Source of the DNA: Micromonospora sp. WMMD1102
Lineage (GTDB): Bacteria > Actinomycetota > Actinomycetes > Mycobacteriales > Micromonosporaceae
Reading direction: 5' to 3'
NCBI RefSeq assembly: GCF_029626265.1
Contig: NZ_JARUBN010000001.1
Location: 1,612,001-1,676,000 of the forward strand
Length of the DNA: 64,000 bases
Positions within the stretch are counted from its first letter, which is position 1; every line of letters starts with the position of its first letter. The translations under genes and the position numbers were made by a program. This document shows positions 24,909 to 33,754 of this stretch, one piece after another. The notes below the pieces were generated by a model. It searched no databases. It was not told where the DNA came from and worked only from the letters and a program-made list of their open reading frames with translations.

Positions 24909-27062
24909 ATGGCGGCAGGGCCTGACCGGGAGAAGGCACTCGACCTTGCTCTCGCTCAGATCGACAAGCAGTTCGGCAAGGGCTCGGTGATGCGGCTGGG
25001 GGAGCGGCCGGTCATCCAGACCGCCGTGATCCCGACCAGCTCCATCGCGCTCGACGTGGCGCTCGGCGTGGGCGGCCTGCCGCGCGGCCGGGTCGTCGAG
25101 ATCTACGGCCCGGAGAGCAGCGGTAAGACCACCGTCGCGCTGCACGCGGTGGCCAACGCGCAGAAGGCCGGCGGGATCGCCGCGTTCATCGACGCCGAGC
25201 ACGCCCTCGACCCGGAGTACGCGAAGGCGCTGGGCGTCGACACCGACGCGATGCTCGTCTCCCAGCCCGACACCGGTGAGCAGGCGCTGGAGATCGCCGA
25301 CATGCTGATCCGGTCCGGCGCGCTGGACATCATCGTGATCGACTCGGTCGCCGCGCTTGTGCCGCGCGCCGAGATCGAGGGTGAGATGGGCGACAGCCAC
25401 GTCGGCCTCCAGGCCCGGCTGATGAGCCAGGCGCTGCGGAAGATCACCGGCGTGCTCAGCCACACCGGCACCACCGCGATCTTCATCAACCAGCTCCGGG
25501 AAAAGATCGGGGTCATGTTCGGTTGTGGATCATGGGATACGAAGGTGACCCTGGCCGACGGATCTCAGGAGCTTCTCGGCAGGATCGTCACGGAGAAGAT
25601 GGACGTCGAGGTGCTCTCCTACGACGGAGAGCTGGGTTGCCTCAGGCCGCGTCGGGTCGTCAACTGGTTCAACAACGGTAAGACCGAGGAGTTCCTGCGG
25701 TTCAAGGTCGATCGGGCCGGTGGTGGCTCGGGACATGGTCGGGCAACCATGTCGATGACCCGGAACCATCTCATCATGACCCCCGGTGGTTGGCGCGAGG
25801 CCGGCGAGCTTACGGTCGGCGACCGGGTGATGCTCGCCCAGCCGCACCTGCTCGGCCCCTCGCAGTGGCAGATCGTGCTCGGCTCGCTGATGGGAGACGG
25901 CAATCTCTCGCCTGCCGCCCGGCCAGACAGTGAGAGCGGAAGGTTCCGGATGGGGCACGGCGCCAAGCAGGCCACCTACCTGGACTGGAAGGTCTCGCTG
26001 CTGGCCAACGTCCCGCACTGTCGCACCTCCAACGCCAAGGGTGCCGTCTTCGCCGACTTCACACCGCTCGCCGAGCTGGGTGAGTTGCGTCAGGCGGTCT
26101 ACCTGGGCGATGGCAAGAAGCACCTGAGCTGGGATTACCTCAAGGGGCTCACTCCGCTGGCTCTCGCCGTGTGGTACATGGACGACGGGACTTTCACCCT
26201 GCGCTCGAAGGGGCTCCAGGAACGAACCAGGGGCGGCAGCGGTCGCGTCGAGATCTGTGTCGAGGCGATGAGCGAGGGAAGTCGGCAACGTCTGTTGGAA
26301 TACCTACGCGACGGTTGGCGCCTCGACGTCAAACTGGACCGCCGAGGTAAGCGCCAGGTCAACACTTTGTTGTTCACCACCGCAGCATCGGAGAAGTTCC
26401 AGGAGCTCGTGGCGCCCTACATCCCCGAATGCATGGAATACAAGCTCCTGCCGAAGTTCCGTAGGCAGTGTGCCGTGGTGCCGGAGTTCATGGAGCCGGT
26501 CATGCATCCGCTTCCCGCACGGATTCTCGACATCGAGGTGCGGCGCGACTACAAGACGATGGACCGGTTCGACATCGAGATCGAGGGCTCGCACAATTAC
26601 CTCGCGGACGGCATCCTGGTACACAACAGCCCGGAGACCACCACCGGTGGGCGAGCGCTGAAGTTCTACGCCTCGGTCCGGCTCGACGTGCGACGCATCG
26701 AGAGCCTCAAGGACGGCACCGACGTGGTCGGCAACCGGACCAGGGTCAAGGTGGTCAAGAACAAGGTCGCGGCCCCCTTCAAGCAGGCCGAGTTCGACAT
26801 CATGTACGGCAAGGGCATCTCCCGGGAGGGCTCGCTGATCGACGTCGGCGTCGAGCAGTCGATCATCCGCAAGTCCGGTGCCTGGTACACCTACGACGGC
26901 GACCAGCTCGGCCAGGGCAAGGAGAAGGCCCGCGAGTTCCTCCGGGAGAACCCGGACGTGGCCGCCGAGATCGAGAAGAAGATCCTGGAGAAGCTCGGCG
27001 TCGGGGTGGCCTCCGGCGCGGACGCGGCCGGCGGGCCGGAGCTGCCGCCGGTGGACTTCTGA
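24909..27062 (+). CDS. recA: RecA recombinase precursor, interrupted by an intein
   Basis: Precursor of 717 residues: 349 residues of RecA plus a 368-residue intein. RecA binds single-stranded DNA, drives strand exchange and activates LexA self-cleavage. Walker A is GPESSGKTT and Walker B ends [12 protein letters not shown]. The first extein ends at REKIGVMFG (Gly205) and the second starts [18 protein letters not shown], so the intein splits the DNA-binding L2 loop and blocks activity until spliced. The ATG at 24909 begins the typical [20 protein letters not shown] codons at 24855 and 24861 are in frame and possible for the PafBC-type transcript. recX follows 23 bases downstream. Confidence 0.97.
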   Translation: MAAGPDREKALDLALAQIDKQFGKGSVMRLGERPVIQTAVIPTSSIALDVALGVGGLPRGRVVEIYGPESSGKTTVALHAVANAQKAGGIAAFIDAEHALDPEYAKALGVDTDAMLVSQPDTGEQALEIADMLIRSGALDIIVIDSVAALVPRAEIEGEMGDSHVGLQARLMSQALRKITGVLSHTGTTAIFINQLREKIGVMFGCGSWDTKVTLADGSQELLGRIVTEKMDVEVLSYDGELGCLRPRRVVNWFNNGKTEEFLRFKVDRAGGGSGHGRATMSMTRNHLIMTPGGWREAGELTVGDRVMLAQPHLLGPSQWQIVLGSLMGDGNLSPAARPDSESGRFRMGHGAKQATYLDWKVSLLANVPHCRTSNAKGAVFADFTPLAELGELRQAVYLGDGKKHLSWDYLKGLTPLALAVWYMDDGTFTLRSKGLQERTRGGSGRVEICVEAMSEGSRQRLLEYLRDGWRLDVKLDRRGKRQVNTLLFTTAASEKFQELVAPYIPECMEYKLLPKFRRQCAVVPEFMEPVMHPLPARILDIEVRRDYKTMDRFDIEIEGSHNYLADGILVHNSPETTTGGRALKFYASVRLDVRRIESLKDGTDVVGNRTRVKVVKNKVAAPFKQAEFDIMYGKGISREGSLIDVGVEQSIIRKSGAWYTYDGDQLGQGKEKAREFLRENPDVAAEIEKKILEKLGVGVASGADAAGGPELPPVDF
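25524..26627 (+). other. RecA intein with LAGLIDADG homing endonuclease
   Basis: 368-residue in-frame intervening sequence. It begins [14 protein letters not shown] (Cys1 nucleophile), has a block B TRNHLIMT, and ends [11 protein letters not shown] (penultimate His, terminal Asn) followed by extein Ser+1. The endonuclease half has both LAGLIDADG motifs, [10 protein letters not shown] and [11 protein letters not shown], with acidic residues kept, so it may still cut. The site after Gly205 corresponds to the Mycobacterium leprae RecA intein site, not the M. tuberculosis one. Codon use is slightly less GC-rich than in the exteins, as expected for a mobile element. Confidence 0.95.
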
Positions 27063-27085
27063 CCGTCGACTGACTCCACATCGAC

Positions 27086-27856
27086 GTGGCAGGACGACGT
27101 GGTGCCCGTACGGGCCGGGGGTGGGATGCCGCCCCGTCGGCCCGTACGGGCGGTAGTGGCAGTGGCCGCTCGCGCCGAGGCAGGGCCGGTGACCCGGCGG
27201 CGGCTTCCGGCCAGGGGGCCGGCGCGGGCCGGTGGCCCGGGAGGGGCGGCGGGCCCGGCGAAGCACCCGGGTCCGGTGACGGGGCGGACGAGGCGCCGGC
27301 GCCGAAGCCGCGTGACGAGGCGGAGGCGGCCCGGGAGATCTGCCTGCGCCAGCTCGCCGTACGTCCGCGTACCCGAGCCGAGCTGGCCACCGCAATGGCC
27401 CGGCGGGGCATCTCGACGGAGGTGGCCGCCGAGGTCCTCGACCGCTACGACGAGGTCGGCATCATCGACGACGCCGCCTTCGCCCGGGCCTGGGTGAGCA
27501 GCCGTCACCAGGGTCGGGGGCTGGCCCGCCGGGCGCTCGCCAACGAGTTGCGCCAGCGGGGTGTGGATGCCGAGATCGCCACCGAGGCGCTCGGCGAGCT
27601 GGACGAGTCGACCGAGGCGCAGACCGCCCGGCAACTCGTCGACCGGAAACTGCGTACCGTTACCGGCTCGCCGGAGGCGGTCTTCCGGCGGCTGGTCGGG
27701 ATGCTGGCCCGGAAGGGCTACCCGCCCGGGGTGGCGATCCGGGCGGTGAAGGACGCGCTTGCCGAGCGGGACGCCGAGGCGGCCGAGTTCGCCGACCAGA
27801 TCGACGCGGACGCGCTGGCCGAATCCGGTGCGGAACCCGATCGGGACGCGATCTAG
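27086..27856 (+). CDS. recX: RecX regulator of RecA
   Basis: 256 residues. The C-terminal ~165 residues are RecX: REICLRQLAVRPRTRAELA, RYDEVGIIDDAAFARAWVSSR, RALANELRQRGVD and RLVGMLARKGYPPGVA. RecX binds the RecA filament groove and limits its activity. The first ~80 residues are a Gly/Arg/Ala-rich extension, longer than in most species. GTG start, same operon as recA. Confidence 0.9.
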   Translation: MAGRRGARTGRGWDAAPSARTGGSGSGRSRRGRAGDPAAASGQGAGAGRWPGRGGGPGEAPGSGDGADEAPAPKPRDEAEAAREICLRQLAVRPRTRAELATAMARRGISTEVAAEVLDRYDEVGIIDDAAFARAWVSSRHQGRGLARRALANELRQRGVDAEIATEALGELDESTEAQTARQLVDRKLRTVTGSPEAVFRRLVGMLARKGYPPGVAIRAVKDALAERDAEAAEFADQIDADALAESGAEPDRDAI

Positions 27857-27865
27857 GGACCTCTC

Positions 27866-28573
27866 GTGTTGCTGAAGGCATGCCTCAACGGCGGGGTACG
27901 CCGTGCCGAGCACCCCGCCGTGCCGATCAGTCCCGCCGAGCTGGCCGCCGACGCGGCCCGGTGCCGTCTCGTCGGTGCCGGCGCGGTGCACGTCCACCCT
28001 CGGGACCGGGACGGGCGGGAGTCGCTGGCCGGTGCCGACGTCGCGGCCGCGGTCGGCGCGATCCGTCGAGCCTGCCCCGGCCTGCCGGTCGGGGTCAGCA
28101 CCGGCGCCTGGATCGAGCCGGATCCGGCGGCCCGGGTGGCGGCGGTGCGCGGCTGGACCGTGCTGCCGGACTTCGCCTCGGTGAACGCGCACGAGCCGGG
28201 TGCCGAGCTGGTGGCCGCCGCCCTGCACGAGCGGGGCGTCGGGGTCGAGGCGGGCGTCTGGACGGTCGAGGCCGCGGCGAATCACCGGCGGTGGCGGGTG
28301 CCCTGCCTGCGGGTCCTGGTCGAGTGCATGCGCCCGGAGCCGGCCGACGCGCTGGCCGACGCCGTCGCGATCCTCGGCACACTTCCCGACGACGCCCCAC
28401 CGGTGTTGCTGCACGGCGAGGGCCCGGCGACCTGGGCGGTACTGGCCGACGCGGTCCGGCGCGGGCTCGCCACCCGGATCGGACTGGAGGACATCCGTAC
28501 CCTCCCGGACGGCTCACCCGCACCCGGCAACGCGGAGCTGGTCGCGGCGGCGGTGGCGCTGGGCGCCGGTTGA
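27866..28573 (+). CDS. BKACE-family (DUF849) beta-keto acid cleavage-like protein
   Basis: 235 residues, shorter than the usual 270-310. Family features are an N-terminal LKACLNGGVRRAEHP, the metal-binding AVHVHPRDRDGRESL and a C-terminal TRIGLEDIRTLPDG. Characterised BKACE enzymes condense a beta-keto acid with acetyl-CoA to give acetoacetate and a new CoA ester. Several loops of the full family are missing, so activity is uncertain. GTG start 9 bases after recX, so probably cotranscribed, an unusual partner for recA-recX. Confidence 0.75.
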   Translation: MLLKACLNGGVRRAEHPAVPISPAELAADAARCRLVGAGAVHVHPRDRDGRESLAGADVAAAVGAIRRACPGLPVGVSTGAWIEPDPAARVAAVRGWTVLPDFASVNAHEPGAELVAAALHERGVGVEAGVWTVEAAANHRRWRVPCLRVLVECMRPEPADALADAVAILGTLPDDAPPVLLHGEGPATWAVLADAVRRGLATRIGLEDIRTLPDGSPAPGNAELVAAAVALGAG

Positions 28574-29063
28574 CCGCGCAGCGGCACGGCCGAACGTCGG
28601 GCCTCGGGACAACCGAAAGTTGAGCGGCGCCGGCCCCGACGGTGGAGTCGGATTTCGGACTCGCCCCCTTATGCCCGCCCTGCTAACAGCTAGTGGTGAG
28701 CGTGCCGTCGCCCTCCGTCAGGCAGGGGGCTGGATCATGAGTTTCTTGACCGAATGCCCCATCGCGACCTAGCCTCGCCTTAGACGAGTTTTCCCGACCA
28801 TTGCAGGCTAAGCGCACAACATAGATCGCGTAACAGTACGGCATCACTTCAGGCCGGGTTCACCGGCCAGATATTTCGGTCACCGAACGGGCCGGTCCGG
28901 TGACCGCAGCACCAGCAGCACCCGGTCGTCGGCGGTGTCCCCGGGGGCACTGCCCGGTGGCCGTACCCTCGGCCAGCCGCCTCGGTCGGGCGTCGTGACA
29001 GCCGTAGGGCACGTCTCACCCATGGACGTGACCTCCGGCGCGGACGGCACAGGGGAGGCGGCC
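28574..29063. other. 490-base intergenic region before the rny leader
   Basis: I see no convincing gene here. TTGACC (28746-28751) and TAGCCT (28770-28775) with an 18-base spacer make a possible sigma-70-type promoter reading right. Base composition around 28740-28850 is clearly less GC-rich than coding neighbours, as expected for a regulatory stretch. Short ORFs in both strands lack ribosome sites and coding bias. Confidence 0.4.
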
Positions 29064-29120
29064 ATGACCGAGCGGGCCAAGATCGGTAGCGGATGCAGGC
29101 ACGCCGGAGTGCCGGCATGA
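29064..29120 (+). CDS. Leader mini-ORF 0 (18 codons), ATGA-coupled
   Basis: ATG with GGGGAGG upstream, encoding MTERAKIGSGCRHAGVPA. Its TGA overlaps the ATG of the next mini-ORF. An in-frame ATG at 29022 would add 14 residues. It ends in GVPA like the two following mini-ORFs. Whether it is translated is unknown; the layout suggests a coupling leader for rny. Confidence 0.4.
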   Translation: MTERAKIGSGCRHAGVPA

Positions 29121-29200
29121 GCGAGCAGCGCGAGCGAATCGGCCTGTTCAGTGCGGATGTGCCTCATGGCGGCACGCAGCGCAGCGGAGTGCCGGCATGA
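29117..29200 (+). CDS. Leader mini-ORF 1 (27 codons), first 80-bp repeat copy
   Basis: Begins MSEQRERIGL and ends RSGVPA. The start is preceded by GGAG at a normal distance. The stop codon overlaps the start of mini-ORF 2 (ATGA). Its peptide differs from mini-ORF 2 at one residue, Leu for Gln. No known family. Confidence 0.45.
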   Translation: MSEQRERIGLFSADVPHGGTQRSGVPA

Positions 29201-29280
29201 GCGAGCAGCGCGAGCGAATCGGCCAGTTCAGTGCGGATGTGCCTCATGGCGGCACGCAGCGCAGCGGAGTGCCGGCATGA
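29197..29280 (+). CDS. Leader mini-ORF 2 (27 codons), second 80-bp repeat copy
   Basis: Second copy of the peptide, beginning MSEQRERIGQ and ending RSGVPA. Its TGA overlaps the ATG of rny (ATGA), so ribosomes ending here could restart on rny. The same GGAGTGCCGGCATGAGC string precedes this ORF and rny. Confidence 0.45.
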   Translation: MSEQRERIGQFSADVPHGGTQRSGVPA

Positions 29281-31052
29281 GCGCCCTCGAATGGGCGCTG
29301 CTGGCCGCCATCGTCGGGCTGGCCGCGCTGGTGGTCGTCGCGATCAGTCTGGGTGCCCGTGCGCTGCGCCGGATCGGAACCGTGACCGCCGCGCCGGCAG
29401 CCGACGACCCGGCCTTCGTCGCCGAGAAGGACCGGCAGGAGCAGTCGCTTGCGGCGCTGCGTACCGCAGCCGACGAGGCGTCGTCGAGCGTCGACACGGC
29501 CAAGTCCGCCGCGGCTGCCGCCCGAGCCGACGCCGCCGCGGCGAAGGCCGAGGCGAGCGCCGCCCGGGCCGAGGCACAGCGGGTACTCGACGCCGCCCGG
29601 GCCGAGGCCGACACCGTGCTGGACCGGGCGCACCGGCAGGCCGAGGCGGATGCCGAGCAGGTACGCGCGGCGGCCCGGCGCAGCGGCGAGCGGGAGATCT
29701 CGCTGCTCGCCTCCACCACCAGGGAACAGGCGGCCGAGGTGGAGCGGCGGGCACAGCGGATGGACGAGCGGGAGCGGCTGCACACCGAGGAGGTGGAGCG
29801 GCTCGCCGAGCGGGAGCGCGGGCTGACCGCGATGGCCGCCGAACTGGCCGCCCGCAAGGCGGCACTGGTCGCCCGGGAGAAGGCGCTGGCCGAGGCGGAG
29901 GAGCAGCGCAGGCGGGAGCTGGAGCGGATCGCCGGGCTGACCGCCGAGTCCGCCCGGGTCGAGCTGGTGGAGGCGATCGAGGGCCAGGCGAAGCGGGAGG
30001 CGGCGATCCTGGTCCGGGACATCGAGTCCGACGCCCGGAACACCGCCGAACAGCGGGCCCGGCACATCGTGGTGGACGCCATCCAGCGGGTGGCCAGCGA
30101 GCAGACTGCCGAGAGCGTGGTAAGCGTGCTGCACCTGCCCGGCGACGAGATGAAGGGCCGGATCATCGGCCGCGAGGGGCGCAACATCCGGGCCTTCGAG
30201 TCGGTCACCGGGGTCAACCTGATCATCGACGACACCCCCGAGGCGGTGCTGCTCTCCTGCTTCGACCCGGTACGCCGGGAGATCGGCCGGCTGACCCTGG
30301 AGAAGCTGGTCCTCGACGGCCGGATCCACCCGCACCGGATCGAGGAGGTCTTCGAGACCGCCCGGCACGAGGTGGAGCGGCTCTGCCAGCGGGCCGCCGA
30401 GGACGCCCTGGTCGAGGTGGGGATCACCGAGATCCACCCGGAAATGGTCAGTCTGCTCGGCCGGTTGCGCTATCGGACGTCGTACGGGCAGAACGTGCTC
30501 AAGCACCTGGTCGAGACCGCGCACATCGCCGGGATCATGGCTGCCGAGCTGCGCCTGGACATCCCGTTGATCAAGCGGTCCGCCTTCCTGCACGACATCG
30601 GCAAGGCGCTCACCCACGAGGTCGAGGGGAGCCACGCGCTGATCGGCGCCGACCTGGCCCGCAAGTACGGCGAGACCGAGGAGGTGGTGCACGCGATCGA
30701 GGCGCACCACAACGAGGTGCAGCCGCAGACCGTCGAGGCGGTGCTGACCCAGGCGTCCGACGCCTGCTCCGGCGGTCGGCCGGGCGCCCGCCGGGAGAGC
30801 CTGGAGGCGTACGTCAAGCGGCTGGAGCGGATCGAGGAGATCGCCGCCGGCAAGTCCGGGGTGGAGAAGGTCTTCGCGATGCAGGCCGGACGGGAGATCC
30901 GGGTGATGGTCAAGCCGGACGACGTCGACGAGATCGGCGCCGCGGTGCTGGCCCGGGACGTGGCCAAGCAGATCGAGGAGGAGCTGACCTATCCCGGTCA
31001 GATCCGGGTGACAGTGGTACGCGAGTCCCGGGTCACCGAGATCGCCCGCTGA
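29277..31052 (+). CDS. rny: Ribonuclease Y
   Basis: Membrane-anchored endoribonuclease that starts mRNA decay, 591 residues. A single N-terminal membrane helix (about 5-28) is followed by a long Ala/Glu/Arg coiled coil (about 40-270). A KH RNA-binding domain has GRIIGREGRNIRAFESVTG (about 297), and an HD domain has FLHDIGKALTHE (about 440) holding the metal-binding His-Asp. The usual length is about 520, the extra residues lying in the coiled coil. The ATG overlaps the stop of leader mini-ORF 2. Confidence 0.95.
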   Translation: MSALEWALLAAIVGLAALVVVAISLGARALRRIGTVTAAPAADDPAFVAEKDRQEQSLAALRTAADEASSSVDTAKSAAAAARADAAAAKAEASAARAEAQRVLDAARAEADTVLDRAHRQAEADAEQVRAAARRSGEREISLLASTTREQAAEVERRAQRMDERERLHTEEVERLAERERGLTAMAAELAARKAALVAREKALAEAEEQRRRELERIAGLTAESARVELVEAIEGQAKREAAILVRDIESDARNTAEQRARHIVVDAIQRVASEQTAESVVSVLHLPGDEMKGRIIGREGRNIRAFESVTGVNLIIDDTPEAVLLSCFDPVRREIGRLTLEKLVLDGRIHPHRIEEVFETARHEVERLCQRAAEDALVEVGITEIHPEMVSLLGRLRYRTSYGQNVLKHLVETAHIAGIMAAELRLDIPLIKRSAFLHDIGKALTHEVEGSHALIGADLARKYGETEEVVHAIEAHHNEVQPQTVEAVLTQASDACSGGRPGARRESLEAYVKRLERIEEIAAGKSGVEKVFAMQAGREIRVMVKPDDVDEIGAAVLARDVAKQIEEELTYPGQIRVTVVRESRVTEIAR

Positions 31053-31110
31053 CCGGACCGACCACCACGACCGCGCGTACGCCTCTCAAGGGCCGGCCGC
31101 CGGTTGCTTC

Positions 31111-31998
31111 TCAGGCGGTGCCGGTGGTGGTGCCGCTGGTGGGCTTGCCGAGGTCCTCCCCGGCCTGCACCACCGGGGCGGCCGTCTTCGGGGTACGCGT
31201 CATCCGCTTCTGTAGCCACCAGGCCAGCAGCGAGAGCAGGCCGCAGATGGAGATGTAGATGGCGGCGACGATCAGGTACGTCGGCACGTACGGCAGCCCG
31301 AACGACAGCCGGCCGCCGATCGTCTTGCCGACGTAGAGCAGCTCCGGGTAGGTGATGATGAACCCGAGTGCGGTGTCCTTGAGCAGCACGACGAGCTGGC
31401 TGACGATCGCCGGCAGCATCGAGCGGACCGCCTGGGGCAGCAGGATCAGCCGCAGCACCTGGTTCTTCCGCAGGCCGATCGCGTACGCGCCCTCGGACTG
31501 GCCCCGCGGCACGGCGTTGAGGCCGGCCCGGAAGATCTCGGCCAGCACCGAGCCGTTGTACAGCGTCAGCCCGATGACCAGGGCCCAGATCTTGTCGATC
31601 GGCCAGCCGTACTGCAACGGCACGTAGTAGCCGAAGAAGATCAGGATCAGCAGCGGGATGGCCCGGAAGAGTTCGACGACGAAGCTGGCCGGGGCACGCA
31701 GGATCCACTTGTCGCTGAGCCGGGCGCTGGCGAACACGGCGCCGAAGAGCAGGGCGAGCACGGCGGCGATGCCGGCCGCCTTGAGGGTGGCCCAGAGCCC
31801 GTTGAGCAGCTCGATCTGGACGGCCTCGAACCTGAACTGCTCCCACTTGCGCGCCTCGAACTGGCCGGTCTCCCAGAGCCGGTAACCGACGAAGGCGATC
31901 AGGCCGGCGATGCCGACGATCGTGAGGATCCCGATCAGGCCGTTGCGGCGGCGTGCCTTCGGCCCGGGCAGGTCATAGAGAACCGTCGCCTGGCTCAC
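31111..31998 (-). CDS. gluD: Glutamate ABC transporter permease GluD
   Basis: Polar amino acid permease, 295 residues, with five or six membrane segments. The EAA loop reads GAYAIGLRKNQVLRLILLPQAVRSMLPA. A charged C-terminal tail follows. The GTG start at 31998 overlaps the gluC stop (GTGA). Last gene of gluABCD; family and gene order match the Corynebacterium glutamate uptake system. Confidence 0.9.
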   Translation of the reverse strand: MSQATVLYDLPGPKARRRNGLIGILTIVGIAGLIAFVGYRLWETGQFEARKWEQFRFEAVQIELLNGLWATLKAAGIAAVLALLFGAVFASARLSDKWILRAPASFVVELFRAIPLLILIFFGYYVPLQYGWPIDKIWALVIGLTLYNGSVLAEIFRAGLNAVPRGQSEGAYAIGLRKNQVLRLILLPQAVRSMLPAIVSQLVVLLKDTALGFIITYPELLYVGKTIGGRLSFGLPYVPTYLIVAAIYISICGLLSLLAWWLQKRMTRTPKTAAPVVQAGEDLGKPTSGTTTGTA

Positions 31999-32651
31999 CG
32001 TGCCACCGTCCACTTGCGCTCGAGGAACCGCTGTAGGAAGACCAGCGGGAGGATGAGGATGAGGAAGCCGATCGTGATCCAGAGCAGCACGGCGAACTGC
32101 GGTTCACCCCGCTCGGCCATGTACGCCGGGATGGCGCCGGCCTCCAGCACGGAGAAGCCGGCGGCGATCGTGGTGTTCTTGAGCATCGCGATCAGCACGC
32201 TCATCATCGGCGGGACCATCGAGCGGAACGCCTGCGGCAGGACGATCAGCCCGAGTACCTGGTCGAAGGTCATGCCCAGGGCCCGGGCCGCCTCGGCCTG
32301 CCCGGCCGACACGGTGTTCACGCCGGAGCGGACCACCTCGCAGACGAACGCGGAGGTGTAGAGCGTGAGGGCGATGCAGGCGGCCGGGAAGTAGTCGATG
32401 TTGACGTCGAGCTTCGGCACCGCGAAGACGAGGAAGGCGAAGACCAGGGTCAGCGGGGTGTTGCGGAGCACGTTGACGTACGTTGCCCCGAAGGCGCGCA
32501 GCGCGGGGATCGGGGAGACCCGCATCGCCCCGAGCAGGGTGCCGAGAACGAGGGTGAAGACGGCGGAGATAAGGAAGAGTTGGACGGTGGTGGTGAACCC
32601 GTCGACGAACAGTTTGTGGTTGTCCGTCAGCACGCGGAAGAACTCGCCCAT
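31995..32651 (-). CDS. gluC: Glutamate ABC transporter permease GluC
   Basis: 218-residue permease with the HisM-type fold. LRNTPLTLVFAFLVFAVPKL and the EAA loop ARALGMTFDQVLGLIVLPQAFR identify it as the partner of GluD. ATG start. It lies between gluB and gluD in the operon, 86 bases after gluB. Confidence 0.9.
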   Translation of the reverse strand: MGEFFRVLTDNHKLFVDGFTTTVQLFLISAVFTLVLGTLLGAMRVSPIPALRAFGATYVNVLRNTPLTLVFAFLVFAVPKLDVNIDYFPAACIALTLYTSAFVCEVVRSGVNTVSAGQAEAARALGMTFDQVLGLIVLPQAFRSMVPPMMSVLIAMLKNTTIAAGFSVLEAGAIPAYMAERGEPQFAVLLWITIGFLILILPLVFLQRFLERKWTVAR

Positions 32652-32737
32652 GCCTCGCTCTCAGTTCTCGCCGGGCCGGGCGGGGAGCGGACTCCCCGCC
32701 CGGCGTCGTCAGCAGGTCAGTTGCGGTTGCGCGACTG

Positions 32738-33673
32738 TCAGTACCGCTCCAGGGTCGGCGGGGTCGCCGCGGAGCCGGACTTGCCCAGCGTGCCGTCGTA
32801 GACCTTCTGCCAGGTGCCGTCGGTGAACGCCGCCTCGATCTGGTCGTTGACGTAGTCCCGCAGCGCCTTGTCGTCCTTGGGCAGGCCGATGCCGTACTTC
32901 TCGGTGCTGAACGGCTCGCCGACGACCTTCAGCTCGTCGCCGGCCTGCGCGGCATAGCCCTTCAGGATGGCGTCGTCGGTGGTGACCGCGTCGACCTTCT
33001 TGTCGAGCAGCTGCGACACGCACTCGGAGTACGTCTTGAACTCGACGATGTTCTCCGGCTCGGTCAGGCCCTCGTCCCGGACCTTCTGGATCGGGGTCGA
33101 CCCGGTCGCGGAGCAGACCTTCTTGCCCTTGAGGGTGTCCTTGCCGGTGATCGCCGACTCGTCCTTGCGGACCAGCAGCGCCTGCCCGGCGACGTAGTAC
33201 GGCCCGGCGAAGGAGATGTCGTTCTTCCGCTTGTCGGTGATCGAGTAGGTGCCGACGTAGTAGTCGACCTCGCCACCCTTGATCGCGGTCTCCCGGTTGG
33301 CCGACGGGATCTCCTTGTACTCGATCTTCGACGGGTCGACGCCGAGCTTGCTCGCGACGTACTGGGCGATCTCGATGTCGAAGCCGCACCGGGTGCCCTG
33401 GGCGTCCTTGTAACCGAGGAAGGGCTGGTCGAACTTGACGCCGACGGTGACCTTGCCGGCCGACTTGATCTTGTCGTAGGTCGGGCTGCCGGTGATGGTC
33501 ACGCTGGAGGCCGGGGTGAAGGTCGTGCCGGACGTCTGGCAGGTGTCGCTGCTCGGGGCGTCGGAACCGTTGCCGGCGCCGCTCGGCGTCGGTGTGCCCT
33601 CTTCACCACAGGCCGCCGCCGACAGGGCGAGCGCCGCCATCGCGGTCAGCGCCGCCATGCGTGCGATACGCAT
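32738..33673 (-). CDS. gluB: Glutamate-binding lipoprotein GluB
   Basis: 311-residue substrate-binding protein. The signal peptide ends in the lipobox LSAAAC, so the mature protein is anchored by lipid at Cys. A Ser/Gly/Thr linker is followed by the type II periplasmic fold: VGVKFDQPFLGYKD, GFDIEIAQYVASKLG, VDYYVGTYSITDKRK, ITGKDTLKGKKVCSATGST. The ATG at 33673 follows GAGGAGGAG; an upstream in-frame start would spoil the signal peptide. Confidence 0.92.
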   Translation of the reverse strand: MRIARMAALTAMAALALSAAACGEEGTPTPSGAGNGSDAPSSDTCQTSGTTFTPASSVTITGSPTYDKIKSAGKVTVGVKFDQPFLGYKDAQGTRCGFDIEIAQYVASKLGVDPSKIEYKEIPSANRETAIKGGEVDYYVGTYSITDKRKNDISFAGPYYVAGQALLVRKDESAITGKDTLKGKKVCSATGSTPIQKVRDEGLTEPENIVEFKTYSECVSQLLDKKVDAVTTDDAILKGYAAQAGDELKVVGEPFSTEKYGIGLPKDDKALRDYVNDQIEAAFTDGTWQKVYDGTLGKSGSAATPPTLERY

Positions 33674-33754
33674 TATCTTTCTCCTCCTCTTGACGGAGCG
33701 GCGCCCGCAGCGACGCTCCACACTGGACCTAAAGGCTCGGGGCCGGTGTTCGAC

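Larger units (their letters stand above)
29109..29282 (+). repeat. 80-bp tandem direct repeat upstream of rny
   Basis: Units 29109-29188 and 29189-29268 are identical except for one base (T or A at the tenth codon of the mini-ORF). A 14-base partial third copy at 29269-29282 contains the rny start codon. Each unit carries a ribosome site and an ATG, and 80 is not a multiple of three, yet each junction keeps an ATGA overlap. Confidence 0.95.

Noticed and set aside
25500..26640. Frameshift or insertion disrupting recA
   Set aside because: The inserted stretch is fully in frame and has all intein splicing blocks.
28849..29167. Minus-strand ORFs of 89 and 95 codons opposite the rny leader
   Set aside because: They overlap the repeats, lack ribosome sites and have no family resemblance.
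29109..29282. 80-bp direct repeats as an insertion-sequence scar or attachment site
   Set aside because: No terminal inverted repeats, transposase or integrase nearby; the repeat boundaries coincide with start codons.
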